This document shows, in pieces, positions 54,726 through 63,398 of a stretch of 64,000 bases of DNA (positions are counted from its first letter, which is position 1; the number at the start of each line of letters is the position of its first letter). A program made the position numbers and the translations under genes. The notes below the pieces were generated by a model. The model was not told where the DNA came from, ran no database searches, and saw only the letters and a list, made by a program, of their open reading frames with translations. Source of the DNA: Falsiroseomonas tokyonensis (GTDB lineage Bacteria > Pseudomonadota > Alphaproteobacteria > Acetobacterales > Acetobacteraceae); the NCBI RefSeq assembly GCF_019024325.1, contig NZ_JAFNJS010000003.1, positions 599,811-663,810 on the forward strand, in the 5' to 3' direction.

Positions 54726-56890
54726 CCCCGCACCGTCTCGTAGGCGCTGCCGCCGCGGCGGATCGCGTCGAGCGTCATGGCGGAGGCCTGCCGCGCGATC
54801 TGCCCGGCGAGCAGCCGCAGCCGCGCCTCGACCCCGGCATCGGCCCCGCGGGCGTCGATGTTGATGGTCTGCTGGATGACCGGCCCGCCCGGCGCGACGC
54901 CGTTCGGCAGCACGGTGCCGCCGCGGTCGGGGACGAACCACTCCGGCCCACGCTCGCCGACGATGTAGGGTTGACCGGCCGCGACCGGCCCGCCCTCCGC
55001 GCGGAACAGGCCGCCGAGCCAGGAGCCGATGCCGTCGAACCAGCTGCCGGCGCCGAGGCTGGTGAGGCCGGCCGAGACGGCGTTCCCCAGCGGCTCGGTG
55101 ATGGTGCGGCGGGCGATGATGCGCGTGATGTCCTGCAGCAGACCCTGCATGACCTTCGAGAGCTTGTCGCCGCGCACGATCGCGTCCTCGAAGGCGGAGG
55201 AGAACGCGAAGCCCAACTCCCGCGCTGCCTCCCGCGTGCCCTCGGTGCTGCGCAGCAGCCGGCGCTCGGCCTCCTCCAGATCCTCCAGCGCACGCTGTGC
55301 CTCCCGCCCGACCGTCTCGTCCGGGATCGGCCGGCCAGCGCGCTCGGCGCGCTGCACCAGGTCGGCGAGCCGTTCCAGCCGGCGCTGGTAGCGCTCATAG
55401 GCTGTCTCGTTGTCCTGGATCAGCCGCTCGCGCTCGCGCAGCAGGTCGTTGAGCTGCCGCTCGGCGTCGCGCGCCTCCCGCGCCCCCTCGGTGCTGGCGC
55501 GGCGCACGGCGGCGATGCGCGGCTCCAGCCGGCGCAGCGCCTCGTCGCGCTCCTGCAGCGCGAGCGTCACGAGGCGGGTGCGCTCGGCGGCGGTGACCGC
55601 GCCGGCTGCCTCGGCCTCACGCAGCCGGCGGACGCGCTCCTCGTACTCCCGGTTGATCCGGAAGCGGTCGTCGAGGTCGCGGGTGAGGTCCTGGACGTCC
55701 TGCGTGGCGCGGCGCCGGCGGGCGTCGGCCGCGGCCTGGCCGGCACGCTCCTGCTCCTCGAGGCGCCGGTTCAGCGACTCCCGCTCGGCGGTGTCGATCT
55801 CGGCCAGCGTGGCGAAGTAGTCGCGGCGCAGCTCCTCCAGCCGCGCCCGGCTGTCGACGCCGGCCTGCTGCTCGGCGGTGCCGACCAGGCCGGGGCGGAT
55901 GCTGCCGCGGCGGACCGGGGCGCGCAGGCTGTCGCGGCCGTCGCCCTCGCTCTCCAGGCGGCCGATCTGCGCCGACAGCGCCTCGGCCTGGCGGCGGAGG
56001 CCGGCGAGGCGCTCCTCCTCGCTGCGCAGGCCGGCGCCCTGGCGGACGCTGTCCACGGCGCGGGCGGCGGCCGAGAGCGCCCGGGCGAGCGCGTTGGACA
56101 GGCCGATGGCGCGGTCGAGCTGGCCGAGGAAGTTCTCGGTGGCGGCGCTCAGCTGCCCGAAGGCGCGGCCGAGCGAGAGCGGCGCCCGATCGAGTTCGGC
56201 GCCGAGCCGCTCGGTGGCGCGCAGCAGCGCGGGGAAGACCCGCTCGGCGGTGAGCTTGCCCTCGCTGCCGAGCTTGCGGAGCTCGCCGATCGAAACGCCG
56301 AGCTCGCGGGCCAGGCCCTCGGCCAGCAGCGGCATGGCCTCGAGGATGGAGCGCAGCTCGTCGCCCTGCAGGACGCCCGAGGCCAGCGCCTGGGCCAGCT
56401 GGAGGGTCGCGCTGCTGATCTCCTGGGTCGACGCGCCGGAGACGATGGCAACGCGCTGCAAGCCGCCGACGAGGCGGACCACCTGGTCGGAGGTGGCGCC
56501 GATCTCGCGGGCGGCGATCGAGAAGCGCTGGAAGGCGTCGACGCTCTCGGAGACCGCAACGCCGGTGGAGAGCGCGTTGCGGTACAGCGCTTCGTAGACC
56601 TGTCCGGCGCGCTCGACCGAGCCGGTGGCGTTCTGCAGGCGGGAGAGGCCCTGGGTCAGCGCGTCGCCGGCCTGGACCAGGGCCCGCGCGGCGACCGCCA
56701 CGCCGGCGATCTGGATGCCGCGGGTGGCGACGTCCAGCAGTTCGAGGGACCGGGAGGCGCGCTCGGCGCCGCCCTTGATCTGGTCGAGGGAGCGCTGGCC
56801 GGTCTCGCCCACCTCACGCAGCCCGGCCTTGACCCGGGCAGCGTCGTCCAGCGAGAGGCGGACCGAGACGCGGCGGGTTGCATCAGCCAT
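54722..56890 (-). CDS. Tail tape-measure protein
   Basis: A 722-residue protein that sets tail length and travels with the DNA. The N-terminal 300 residues have the tape-measure pattern (ELRSILEAMPLLAEGLAREL, GASTQEISSATLQLAQALAS). Long coiled coils follow between about 330 and 600, rich in Arg/Glu/Ala. The C-terminus has hydrophobic and Gly-rich stretches (GLFRAEGGPVAAGQPYIVGE). The start at ATG 56890 lies within the last codons of the -1 frame of the chaperone gene. Confidence 0.9.
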   Translation of the reverse strand: MADATRRVSVRLSLDDAARVKAGLREVGETGQRSLDQIKGGAERASRSLELLDVATRGIQIAGVAVAARALVQAGDALTQGLSRLQNATGSVERAGQVYEALYRNALSTGVAVSESVDAFQRFSIAAREIGATSDQVVRLVGGLQRVAIVSGASTQEISSATLQLAQALASGVLQGDELRSILEAMPLLAEGLARELGVSIGELRKLGSEGKLTAERVFPALLRATERLGAELDRAPLSLGRAFGQLSAATENFLGQLDRAIGLSNALARALSAAARAVDSVRQGAGLRSEEERLAGLRRQAEALSAQIGRLESEGDGRDSLRAPVRRGSIRPGLVGTAEQQAGVDSRARLEELRRDYFATLAEIDTAERESLNRRLEEQERAGQAAADARRRRATQDVQDLTRDLDDRFRINREYEERVRRLREAEAAGAVTAAERTRLVTLALQERDEALRRLEPRIAAVRRASTEGAREARDAERQLNDLLRERERLIQDNETAYERYQRRLERLADLVQRAERAGRPIPDETVGREAQRALEDLEEAERRLLRSTEGTREAARELGFAFSSAFEDAIVRGDKLSKVMQGLLQDITRIIARRTITEPLGNAVSAGLTSLGAGSWFDGIGSWLGGLFRAEGGPVAAGQPYIVGERGPEWFVPDRGGTVLPNGVAPGGPVIQQTINIDARGADAGVEARLRLLAGQIARQASAMTLDAIRRGGSAYETVRG

Positions 56891-57209
56891 TCGGCTTTCC
56901 CTCCCCGTCACGGCGGGCGGCGCTGCCCTCGGCCATGCCGATGCGGATGGCGAGCAGCAGCTCGGCGGCGGCCCATCCGGACGCACCGAGATCGCGCGCC
57001 GCGGCGAGCGCGCCGGCGGTGTCGAGCGTCAGGCCGGCCATGGTGACCTCGGCGCAGGCCGTGCCAGCGGCCCAGCAGGCGTGGCCCTCAAGGCTGGTGG
57101 GGGCGTGCGCGGCATAGGGGCAGGCATCGGCGCAGTCGCGGCCGAGGGCGGCGCAGCCCCGGCAGTATTCGGGCCCGCGGCCGAAGTGCCAGGCGGCGCG
57201 GGCCCTCAG
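56883..57209 (-). CDS. T extension of the tail-assembly chaperone (reached by -1 frameshift)
   Basis: A 108-codon frame directly after the chaperone, with no ATG/GTG/TTG at its start. It begins LRARAAWHFGRGPEYCRGCA and has a Cys cluster (EYC-GC-DC-AC spacing), then LDTAGALAAARDLGASGWAA, ending GEGKPNG. It is in the -1 frame of the chaperone, entered at GGGAAAC (57218-57212). This mirrors lambda G/GT, where the T part is made only as a fusion. CTG 57209 after GAGGG could be a secondary start. Confidence 0.7.
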   Translation of the reverse strand: MRARAAWHFGRGPEYCRGCAALGRDCADACPYAAHAPTSLEGHACWAAGTACAEVTMAGLTLDTAGALAAARDLGASGWAAAELLLAIRIGMAEGSAARRDGEGKPNG

Positions 57210-57583
57210 CCGTTTCCCTCGGCGGCCACCGCGGCGACGGGGGCGGTGGCGCGGTCCCAGAAGGCGGCGGCGATGTCGTCGAGGTCCATCAAGCGCTCAA
57301 CCGCCTCGGGCGAGAGCGGCAGCGGCTTGCCGGCGGAATCGCCGACGCCCTGCCAGGCGGTGACGGCATGCCGGGCGAGCGCCTTGACCAGGAAGGCGAA
57401 GGACAGGCCGCGCGACATGTCGGGGTCGAGATCCGGATCGGCGATGCGGATCGCGGCGAGACGGCGCGCGGCGGCTGCCTGGGCGGCCGCCATGACCGCG
57501 GTCGTCACGGGTCGGATCTCCACGCGGACGCCGCGTGGCAGGTCGAGCCAATACGGCTCGGCCGGGAGGTCGAGGGTGAGCAT
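57206..57583 (-). CDS. Tail-assembly chaperone (G-like)
   Basis: A 125-residue cytoplasmic protein (MLTLDLPAEPYWLDLPRGVR to VAAEGNG). It lies directly upstream of the tape measure, the place of lambda gpG. The middle is helical (ARHAVTAWQGVGDSAGKPLP, VERLMDLDDIAAAFWDRAT). Ends in a TGA overlapping the first codons of the -1 frame. A fraction of ribosomes is predicted to slip and make the GT fusion that helps fold the tape measure. Confidence 0.78.
   Translation of the reverse strand: MLTLDLPAEPYWLDLPRGVRVEIRPVTTAVMAAAQAAAARRLAAIRIADPDLDPDMSRGLSFAFLVKALARHAVTAWQGVGDSAGKPLPLSPEAVERLMDLDDIAAAFWDRATAPVAAVAAEGNG
57212..57218 (-). promoter_or_regulatory. Programmed -1 ribosomal frameshift site GGGAAAC
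   Basis: On the minus strand GAG-GGA-AAC-GGC-TGA: the heptamer G-GGA-AAC is in the correct X-XXY-YYZ phase, two codons before the chaperone stop. Lambda uses GGGAAAG at the same place. Slipping gives AAA-CGG-CTG, which is exactly the open T frame. Confidence 0.75.
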
Positions 57584-57990
57584 GCGATTCTCCGTTCAAG
57601 AAGGCAGGCAATGCGGATCAGCAGAGCCCGGTGCAGCGGGCGCAGAACAGCGGTCAGCCTCAACAGCAAGGCTTGCGCGATAAACCGGCGCGTCGCGGTG
57701 GCAGACTGGGCGTCGAGCGCTACAGCCGTACTCGATACGTAGATGGCCCGTGGGTATTCAGCCGGGATGTCGGGTAACGCTGGGCGTGCAGACATCCTGG
57801 GCAGACGTTCAAGATCGTCGGCTCTGCGCGAGGTGCGGTCCTACATTTCGAGCGAAGGCCGCCGCGAAGGCAGCAACTTGCCTGCCTAGATCACCCGAAG
57901 CGATGGTGGACGTCAGTATGGATGCGCGATGTTCGTTCGTGGGCGCAAGGCCGCGTTGCTCGCGGAGGGGATACCTCGGCCCGGCCGCAC
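57584..57990. other. Intergenic region between the cargo gene and the chaperone
   Basis: 407 bp without a supported gene. It separates the downstream end of the TIR-STAND-TPR gene from the chaperone and is likely insertion-boundary DNA. A promoter for the chaperone/tape-measure part may lie here, but I see no clear -35/-10. Confidence 0.3.
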
Positions 57991-59523
57991 CTATTCTGAC
58001 CTGGAGAGAACCGAGCCCAGCATCCGCTCGTTGCGTTCGAGCTCAGCGATAGACTGCTTCGCAATAAGCTCTTGGCGCTCCGCCTCTTCCCTAGTGCTCA
58101 GGCCCGCTTCGGCGGCTTTTCGATTGAGAATCGATAGCCGCAGCCCGGTATGCACGGGCGTGCCTGGGTTGCGAAGCGTGTTCCATAACCCCTCTGCTGC
58201 CTGCACGCTCCCGAAACGGATCTCGTATTTGCAGCGGAGTCCTGTTTGAGCGTCGTGGTTCGCGCCACCGAATTTCTGCTGGATGTCGGTCAAGGTCGAC
58301 ATGGCTGATGTCGATTTGCCCGCTTCTATCTCGCAGTTTGCGAGGTTAGCCATTACCTCGAAGGTGGGATGCGCAATCTTCCGATTGGCGGACTCGGCGA
58401 ATGCCAACGCCGCTTCCGGTGCACCTCGTGCTTGTTCGAACGTCGAACGGCGATGGTCGGCAAATCCACTGGGATCGACGCGCTCCAGGATAGCGAGCGT
58501 GCGTCCAGCCGTTTCCAAATCGCCGAGGCGAAGCGCTATCGTGCAGCGTAGATCGACGACGTAGCGATTGTGAGGCGATCTCTCCTCCGCCTGCCGGATA
58601 TGGTGTTCAGCCTTTGGCATGTCGCCCAACTCGAAGTAGCTGCTGGCGAGTTCGCGGTGGATTGCGACGCCTCCGCGCCCATATGCAAGACTCTTCTCGT
58701 ATGCCTCGATCGCGTCGCGGTACTCACGCTTGCGGCGCGCCGCAAAGCCACGAACGTAGAAGGCCTCCTTCAGCTCTCCCAGCCCAACCAAGGCGTCGAT
58801 GTGCGTCTCCGCCTCCTGGAAGCGCTCCCGCCGGATCAAGGCCTGCGCCACATAACGTCTGACGTCGACGTTGTCGGGCCGTGCCGCAAGCGCCGATGCC
58901 CCATAGCGGATAGCTAGATCATAGTCTTGATCGTGATAGCTCTGCGTTGCTACCTGAATCAGGTCAGACGCGAACCCAACGGCGAAGCGAGATTCCGACC
59001 CAGAGCCCGACAGCAGGCTTGCCCTAAAGATTGTCTGCCCGAGGTTCAGTCGCGCGTCATCATCGGGTTCGGCACGGAGATAAGCGTCCAGCAGGTCGGC
59101 AACTCGGGCGCTATCGATCGTCAGACCGTCGAAAGCCCGGTACGCAGCGTCCCGCAGCGGCTCGCTGATGCGGAGGTGGAGCCCGTCCGGGAGCACAAAG
59201 GCGAGGTCAAGCAAGTGGTCGATGTTCTCGCTCGCCTCCGCGCCAGATACCCCGCAGTAGTCCGCGATGACGCTCAGCGGCAGAGGGCTGAAGGCAGAAA
59301 GCACCCTCAGAATTGTCTCCATGGTAGCGTTGATTGAGCTTGTCTCTTTCAGCTGACGAAGGAACAGCTCGGCGCTGAAGTTAACGATTGCTCGCTGGTT
59401 CGCCACCACCTGAGCGATGCCCCTGGCTCGTACCTCGTCCAGGGCGAACCGAACCGCGGGCGGATATCCACGCGAATAGGTGGCTATCGATGCTAGACCA
59501 GCACGGTCGAAGACGATGCCCAT
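57991..59523 (-). CDS. C-terminal part of a TIR-STAND-TPR protein (winged helix and TPR)
   Basis: 510 residues. The first 40 (MGIVFDRAGLASIATYSRGY) resemble the end of a STAND ATPase module. A winged-helix-like region follows at about 50-115 (ILRVLSAFSPLPLSVIADYC), then TPR repeats to about 480 (YDLAIRYGASALAARPDNVD, RDAIEAYEKSLAYGRGGVAI). The ATG is in frame with the TIR gene upstream, nine codons after its TAG stop, so both were one protein of about 842 residues. AGGGCGGG before the ATG could permit re-initiation. Less GC-rich than the phage genes. Confidence 0.75.
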   Translation of the reverse strand: MGIVFDRAGLASIATYSRGYPPAVRFALDEVRARGIAQVVANQRAIVNFSAELFLRQLKETSSINATMETILRVLSAFSPLPLSVIADYCGVSGAEASENIDHLLDLAFVLPDGLHLRISEPLRDAAYRAFDGLTIDSARVADLLDAYLRAEPDDDARLNLGQTIFRASLLSGSGSESRFAVGFASDLIQVATQSYHDQDYDLAIRYGASALAARPDNVDVRRYVAQALIRRERFQEAETHIDALVGLGELKEAFYVRGFAARRKREYRDAIEAYEKSLAYGRGGVAIHRELASSYFELGDMPKAEHHIRQAEERSPHNRYVVDLRCTIALRLGDLETAGRTLAILERVDPSGFADHRRSTFEQARGAPEAALAFAESANRKIAHPTFEVMANLANCEIEAGKSTSAMSTLTDIQQKFGGANHDAQTGLRCKYEIRFGSVQAAEGLWNTLRNPGTPVHTGLRLSILNRKAAEAGLSTREEAERQELIAKQSIAELERNERMLGSVLSRSE

Positions 59524-59550
59524 GTCCCGCCCTGCGATCCGAAGAAGATT

Positions 59551-60519
59551 CTACGTTGAGGACTGGTCCAACTCTGGCACCCGTAACGCCGGCAAGCTCG
59601 CGCCACCGCTGCCGTAGAGCCGCCTTCCTGCGACAATCATCGCGTCCGCCTCGCGATCGGCCTCGACTGCACGATATAGCGCCTCGAATTCTGGGCGGAG
59701 CACGCCATTTTGCTGCGCCAAGGCGCCATCATCCACCAAGACCGGCAGTGTGCCCGATGCGCACGCGACCTTTATCAGGTGAACGATGTCAGCCAGGAGG
59801 ACCTCCTGCGCTTTCGCCTCCTGCTCGGCGAGAAGGTCAGCGAAGTTCTTCACACCCCCTGGCGACAGAGCGTCCGAAAGGCGAATGAACGTCTCTGGCA
59901 AGAGATCACCAGCCTTGAGCGCGATGTGGACGTTTGTTGCATAAGACAAGTTGTCCCGCGCGATGGCCTGGACAAGTGACCGTCGCCCGATGCCCTTCAA
60001 ACCGTAGACGAGCAGAGGTGGCCGCTGGTCAGGATCTGTGAAGCCAGAAATTAGTTCGAGCGCCTGCTCGATCTCGTTTCGCCGCCCCACGAAATAGGAC
60101 GGAAGTGCGTCCTTCAACCGCTGGCCAATTATCCGGCGGATCTCGACCGCGATCAGACCCGCATGCTCCTGGCGTACGATCAGCGTCGACTTCATCCACT
60201 CGGGAATACTGCCGAGGTCAAGATCAGGGTCAATGATGAAGGTAAGGACTCGGCTCAGCGCTTGCCTCGTCAAAGCCTCTTTCGCCGTGAGGATTTCGAA
60301 CTTAACCCAATCACGCTGTAGTGCGCGGCGGCTGGCGAAAAGCACAAATATGTCAGATTTTGAAAGTCCTGCCAGTATGGCGTCTCTGAACTCATCGCCA
60401 ACATTGAATTCAAAAGCGTCGTAAACGACGGCCGCTCTGCCCAATGATTTAGCGACTTCACCCACAAGCTCTTTGTCTGTTGAGCTATGGGACAGGAATG
60501 CGCGCGGAAGTCTGATCAT
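59551..60519 (-). CDS. TIR domain-STAND NTPase, N-terminal part
   Basis: 322 residues. The TIR domain is at 1 to about 135 (FLSHSSTDKELVGEVAKSLG), with the catalytic Glu in WVKFE (71-75), the WxxxE signature of TIR NADases. A STAND-type nucleotide-binding part follows: FVGRRNEIEQA, a P-loop-like GLKGIGRRS at 173-181 with Arg in place of the usual Lys, and Walker B-like LPVLVDD at 258-264. It ends at TAG (59551-59553), after which the frame continues into the winged-helix/TPR gene. It has its own upstream gap of 159 bp. Confidence 0.82.
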   Translation of the reverse strand: MIRLPRAFLSHSSTDKELVGEVAKSLGRAAVVYDAFEFNVGDEFRDAILAGLSKSDIFVLFASRRALQRDWVKFEILTAKEALTRQALSRVLTFIIDPDLDLGSIPEWMKSTLIVRQEHAGLIAVEIRRIIGQRLKDALPSYFVGRRNEIEQALELISGFTDPDQRPPLLVYGLKGIGRRSLVQAIARDNLSYATNVHIALKAGDLLPETFIRLSDALSPGGVKNFADLLAEQEAKAQEVLLADIVHLIKVACASGTLPVLVDDGALAQQNGVLRPEFEALYRAVEADREADAMIVAGRRLYGSGGASLPALRVPELDQSST

Positions 60520-60678
60520 CGGGACGGCTCTTCGGGGCTTAATTTGGCTGACCGTCGCTGCGGCTCCCCCGATAAATCGCCTAGTTGGTCAAGCGAAGCA
60601 AGCGTCGCGGCCGGCTACACGATGGCCTTGGCGCCCTCAAGCCACTCAATCCACCCATCGTTACGGTGCGCCGCATGC

Positions 60679-61635
60679 TCAGGCGTATTCCGTCCCCGCC
60701 TGCTGGTTCTTCAGCACCGCCGTCATCATCCGGGTCGCCGTGGCGTTGAAGGCCGCCCGGAACTCGAAGCTCGCCTCGACGCCCGCGGGCCCTTCGATCG
60801 GCGTCTTGGCGAGCGCCAGGTAGACCTCGTGCAGCGTGAAGGTGAGGCTGCGGTTCGCGTCGATGGTGAACGCGAAGGCGAACTCCGCCGCGGTGCCGTT
60901 CTGCGCCTGAATGAGCAGCGTGGTGTCGGCGAAGCGCGCGGTGATCTGGCCGGTGGCGCGCGCGATGCCGGGATCCGCGCCCTCGATCTTGCGGTCGGCG
61001 CGGATGGTGCGCACCGCCTCGACGCTGTTCGAGTAGGCGAGCCGCGCGCCGGTGACCTGCGCCAGCGCAGAGCCGCCGCGGGAGATGGAGCCCTGCGCCT
61101 TGTTGAAGGCGGTGTAGGCGGCCGAGACCGGCGTGCCGCCCGAGGACGATCCGGAGCGCGTCGAGCCCTGGGCGATCAGCTTGATCGTCGCGGTGGCGGG
61201 GCCGGTCGGCGAGAAATCGATCTCCAGCGCGTCCGCACGCACGCCGGCGCAAACATCGTAGCTCGGCACGTCGGGATAGCCGATCTCGATCGCCTGCGAG
61301 GGCAGCGTCGCCGCACCCGAACCGAAGGTGTGGGTGAAGTTGGGGTTGGTGCCGGTCGTGGTCGGCGCGCCGAGCAGCAGGCGCAGCCAGTGGCCGATGT
61401 TGATCAGGTCCACCGGCACGACGACGTCGCCCTCGACCGTGACCGTGTCGAAGAACGGCGCGGCGGGATCGCGATTGCCGCCGAGGCCGATGACGTCGGC
61501 GTCCAGCAGCGGCTGCTCGGCGCCGAGGTTGCAGGAGAGGAAGGGCACGCGCCGCCAGTTGCCACCGGGGGCGGTGCCATAAGTGACCTCGGGGATCATG
61601 AGCAGGCGCGAGTTCGCGCCGATGGCACGGGGCAT
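60679..61635 (-). CDS. Major tail (tube) protein
   Basis: A 318-residue protein, MPRAIGANSRLLMIPEVTYG, with the typical tube-protein order: an N-terminal beta domain (VTVEGDVVVPVDLINIGHWL), a Ser/Gly-rich loop near 165-175 and a C-terminal Ig-like part (AFNATATRMMTAVLKNQQAG). It polymerises to form the tail tube. Its position between the tail-terminator-like gene and the chaperone agrees. The TIR cargo gene interrupts the usual adjacency to the chaperone. Confidence 0.85.
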   Translation of the reverse strand: MPRAIGANSRLLMIPEVTYGTAPGGNWRRVPFLSCNLGAEQPLLDADVIGLGGNRDPAAPFFDTVTVEGDVVVPVDLINIGHWLRLLLGAPTTTGTNPNFTHTFGSGAATLPSQAIEIGYPDVPSYDVCAGVRADALEIDFSPTGPATATIKLIAQGSTRSGSSSGGTPVSAAYTAFNKAQGSISRGGSALAQVTGARLAYSNSVEAVRTIRADRKIEGADPGIARATGQITARFADTTLLIQAQNGTAAEFAFAFTIDANRSLTFTLHEVYLALAKTPIEGPAGVEASFEFRAAFNATATRMMTAVLKNQQAGTEYA

Positions 61636-61656
61636 GGGGCGTCTCCGGGAGCGGGG

Positions 61657-62085
61657 TCAGGCCAGCGGCGAGCCGGCGACGGTGAAGGACAGCGTGACGG
61701 GGACCGAGGCGGCGCGCGCCGCGGCGGCGCCCTCGGCCTCGACGTCGTCGAACGAAGGCGCGCCGGGCTGCGCCCACTCGACCGCCCCGCCGAGGGTGCG
61801 GTCGCCGGCGATCGCGGCCGCGATGTCGACCAGCAGCGTGTCGAGCAGCGCCCCCGTCGCGGCGACGACCTCGACCTCGGCGCGGTGCTCGACCGCCCAG
61901 GCGAGTGGCGAGAGGATCGCGGTCTCCTCCACCGTCTCGCCATCGCGGACCACCACTAGCCCGCCGGTGGGCAGGCGCTGCCGCACGGTCTCGTTGCGGA
62001 GGACCTTTGGGGCGGGGTTCCGCGCGGCCAGGGCGGCGCCCAGGCGGGTGTACAGGGCGGCTAGGGCTGTCTCGCGGACACTCAC
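61657..62085 (-). CDS. Tail terminator-like protein
   Basis: A 142-residue protein from GTG 62085 (VSVRETALAALYTRLGAALA), whose start overlaps the preceding stop (GTGA). PTGGLVVVRDGETVEETAIL followed by HRAEVEVVAATGALLDTLLV is like tail-terminator/minor tail U-type proteins. It is directly upstream of the major tail protein. The start is set by the overlap; a longer frame extends into the neighbouring gene but in another gene's DNA. Confidence 0.65.
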   Translation of the reverse strand: MSVRETALAALYTRLGAALAARNPAPKVLRNETVRQRLPTGGLVVVRDGETVEETAILSPLAWAVEHRAEVEVVAATGALLDTLLVDIAAAIAGDRTLGGAVEWAQPGAPSFDDVEAEGAAAARAASVPVTLSFTVAGSPLA

Positions 62086-62804
62086 CCGGACCTCCCAGCT
62101 TCGGCTTCCCAGGCCGCCACGAAGCGCCGCGGCAGACGCCGCAAGGCGCGGAGCGAGGCCCCGCGCACGTCGAGCCGCTTGGCCAGCTTCACCTGCGGCA
62201 GCAGCAGGAACATCGGCACCATCCCCTGTTCGAGCAGGCCGCGCGCCCAGGCCTCGCGGCCCTTGCGGTTGGCGGTGCCGACCTCGGCGACGCCGCCGGC
62301 GATGAGGCGGGTGCGCCGCCGTCGGCCCGTTGCCGCGCCCTGGCGAAGCGGCAGGCACCAGACGAAGCCGCGGCCGGAGCGGAAGGGCCGCAAGAAACCT
62401 TGGCCAGAGGCGACCATCTGCGCCGGCGTGACGCGGAGCCCCTTATCGCCGCGGCCGCGCCAGCCGCGGGCGGCGTTGAAGCTGGTGGCGATCGCCAGGA
62501 ACCGCCCGCCGCCCTTCGGCCGGACCAGCGCGCCGCGCTCGAAGGCATCGATCACCAACGGCGTCTTGCTCCAGACGAGGCCGGCAGCGCGCATCGACAC
62601 GCCGGTCCGCGGAAAGATCTGGGAGCGCCAGGCATTGGCGATGCCGCGCGCCTTGCCGCCGAGCGAGGCGGTGACCTGGCCGCGGAGCTCAGTCTTCAGG
62701 GCGTCCGTCTCGGCGCGCACGGCGCGAGAGGCGGCGCGCTCGCCGGCGCGAACCTCCTCGGCCAGGGCCTTGCGCAGGTCGCCGACGACAGCGGTGAGGC
62801 GCAC
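62082..62804 (-). CDS. DUF6441-like phage protein
   Basis: A 240-residue basic protein: LRKALAEEVRAGERAASRAV, GIANAWRSQIFPRTGVSMRA, GLVWSKTPLVIDAFERGALV, then IATSFNAARG. This pattern I associate with the phage family DUF6441 (from memory), usually next to head-tail joining genes. It probably takes part in neck or connector assembly. It overlaps the next gene by four bases. Confidence 0.7.
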   Translation of the reverse strand: MRLTAVVGDLRKALAEEVRAGERAASRAVRAETDALKTELRGQVTASLGGKARGIANAWRSQIFPRTGVSMRAAGLVWSKTPLVIDAFERGALVRPKGGGRFLAIATSFNAARGWRGRGDKGLRVTPAQMVASGQGFLRPFRSGRGFVWCLPLRQGAATGRRRRTRLIAGGVAEVGTANRKGREAWARGLLEQGMVPMFLLLPQVKLAKRLDVRGASLRALRRLPRRFVAAWEAEAGRSG

Positions 62805-62807
62805 GGC

Positions 62808-63116
62808 CTACCGCCGACAGAGCACGCGCCAGGCGACCCCGGCGGCATCCCGCTCCGCGCTGTCTACCGTCAACAGGTCCGCGCCAAGGGTAAAGGTGTC
62901 GCCCGCCTCGATGGCCGGCAGCAGGGCGATGCTGACGGTCAGCACGTCGGTCGCGCGCAGCAGCGGCGTGTCGAAGGCGTCCACCACACGATCAGGGCTG
63001 GAACGCAAGACGCGAAGCGACACGGCCGCGCTGGTCCCCGCGGCGCGGTAGGTCGCCTCGACGCCGAGGTTGGGGTCGGCGGCGAGCACCGCCAGCGCAT
63101 CGTCGAACACGCCCAT
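62808..63116 (-). CDS. Head-tail joining protein
   Basis: A 102-residue protein, MGVFDDALAVLAADPNLGVE, with TYRAAGTSAAVSLRVLRSSP and a C-terminal LLTVDSAERDAAGVAWRVLC. Size and features match FII-type head-tail joining proteins. The gene follows a small coiled-coil gene and precedes the DUF6441-like gene, consistent with the neck region. Confidence 0.7.
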   Translation of the reverse strand: MGVFDDALAVLAADPNLGVEATYRAAGTSAAVSLRVLRSSPDRVVDAFDTPLLRATDVLTVSIALLPAIEAGDTFTLGADLLTVDSAERDAAGVAWRVLCRR

Positions 63117-63122
63117 GGCCGG

Positions 63123-63398
63123 TCAGCCGAGGCCGAGCCAGGAGGCGAGCTTCGCGCCGACCGCCGCGCCGACGATGCCGCCGGCCGCCGCCGCACCCGT
63201 CGCCGGGATGGCAGGCGATGCGCCCGGCACGCCGCCGGCCGCCAGCGATAGCCGCGCCGTCAGCCCGGCCATCGCCTTGACCAGCTCCGTGACGGTGCGG
63301 GTGAGCTCGCGCATGTCCTTGTCGCCCTCGGCCAGGCGCCGCTCGATCTCGGTCAGGCGGGTGACGATGGTGCCGAGTTCGCGGTCGTGGTCCGTCAT
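63123..63398 (-). CDS. Small coiled-coil/membrane phage protein
   Basis: A 91-residue protein. The first half is a predicted coiled coil (LGTIVTRLTEIERRLAEGDK, then MRELTRTVTELVKAM). The second half is Gly/Ala-rich and hydrophobic (AAAAGGIVGAAVGAKLASWL). The order resembles XhlA-type or other membrane-attached lysis helpers. The start at ATG 63398 overlaps the upstream gene by four bases. Confidence 0.6.
   Translation of the reverse strand: MTDHDRELGTIVTRLTEIERRLAEGDKDMRELTRTVTELVKAMAGLTARLSLAAGGVPGASPAIPATGAAAAGGIVGAAVGAKLASWLGLG

Noticed and set aside
54971..57046. 691-codon open frame on the plus strand
   Set aside because: It is antisense to the tape-measure gene, has an Ala/Gly/Arg/Glu-rich low-information composition, and shows no family motif. 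It is a high-GC shadow frame.
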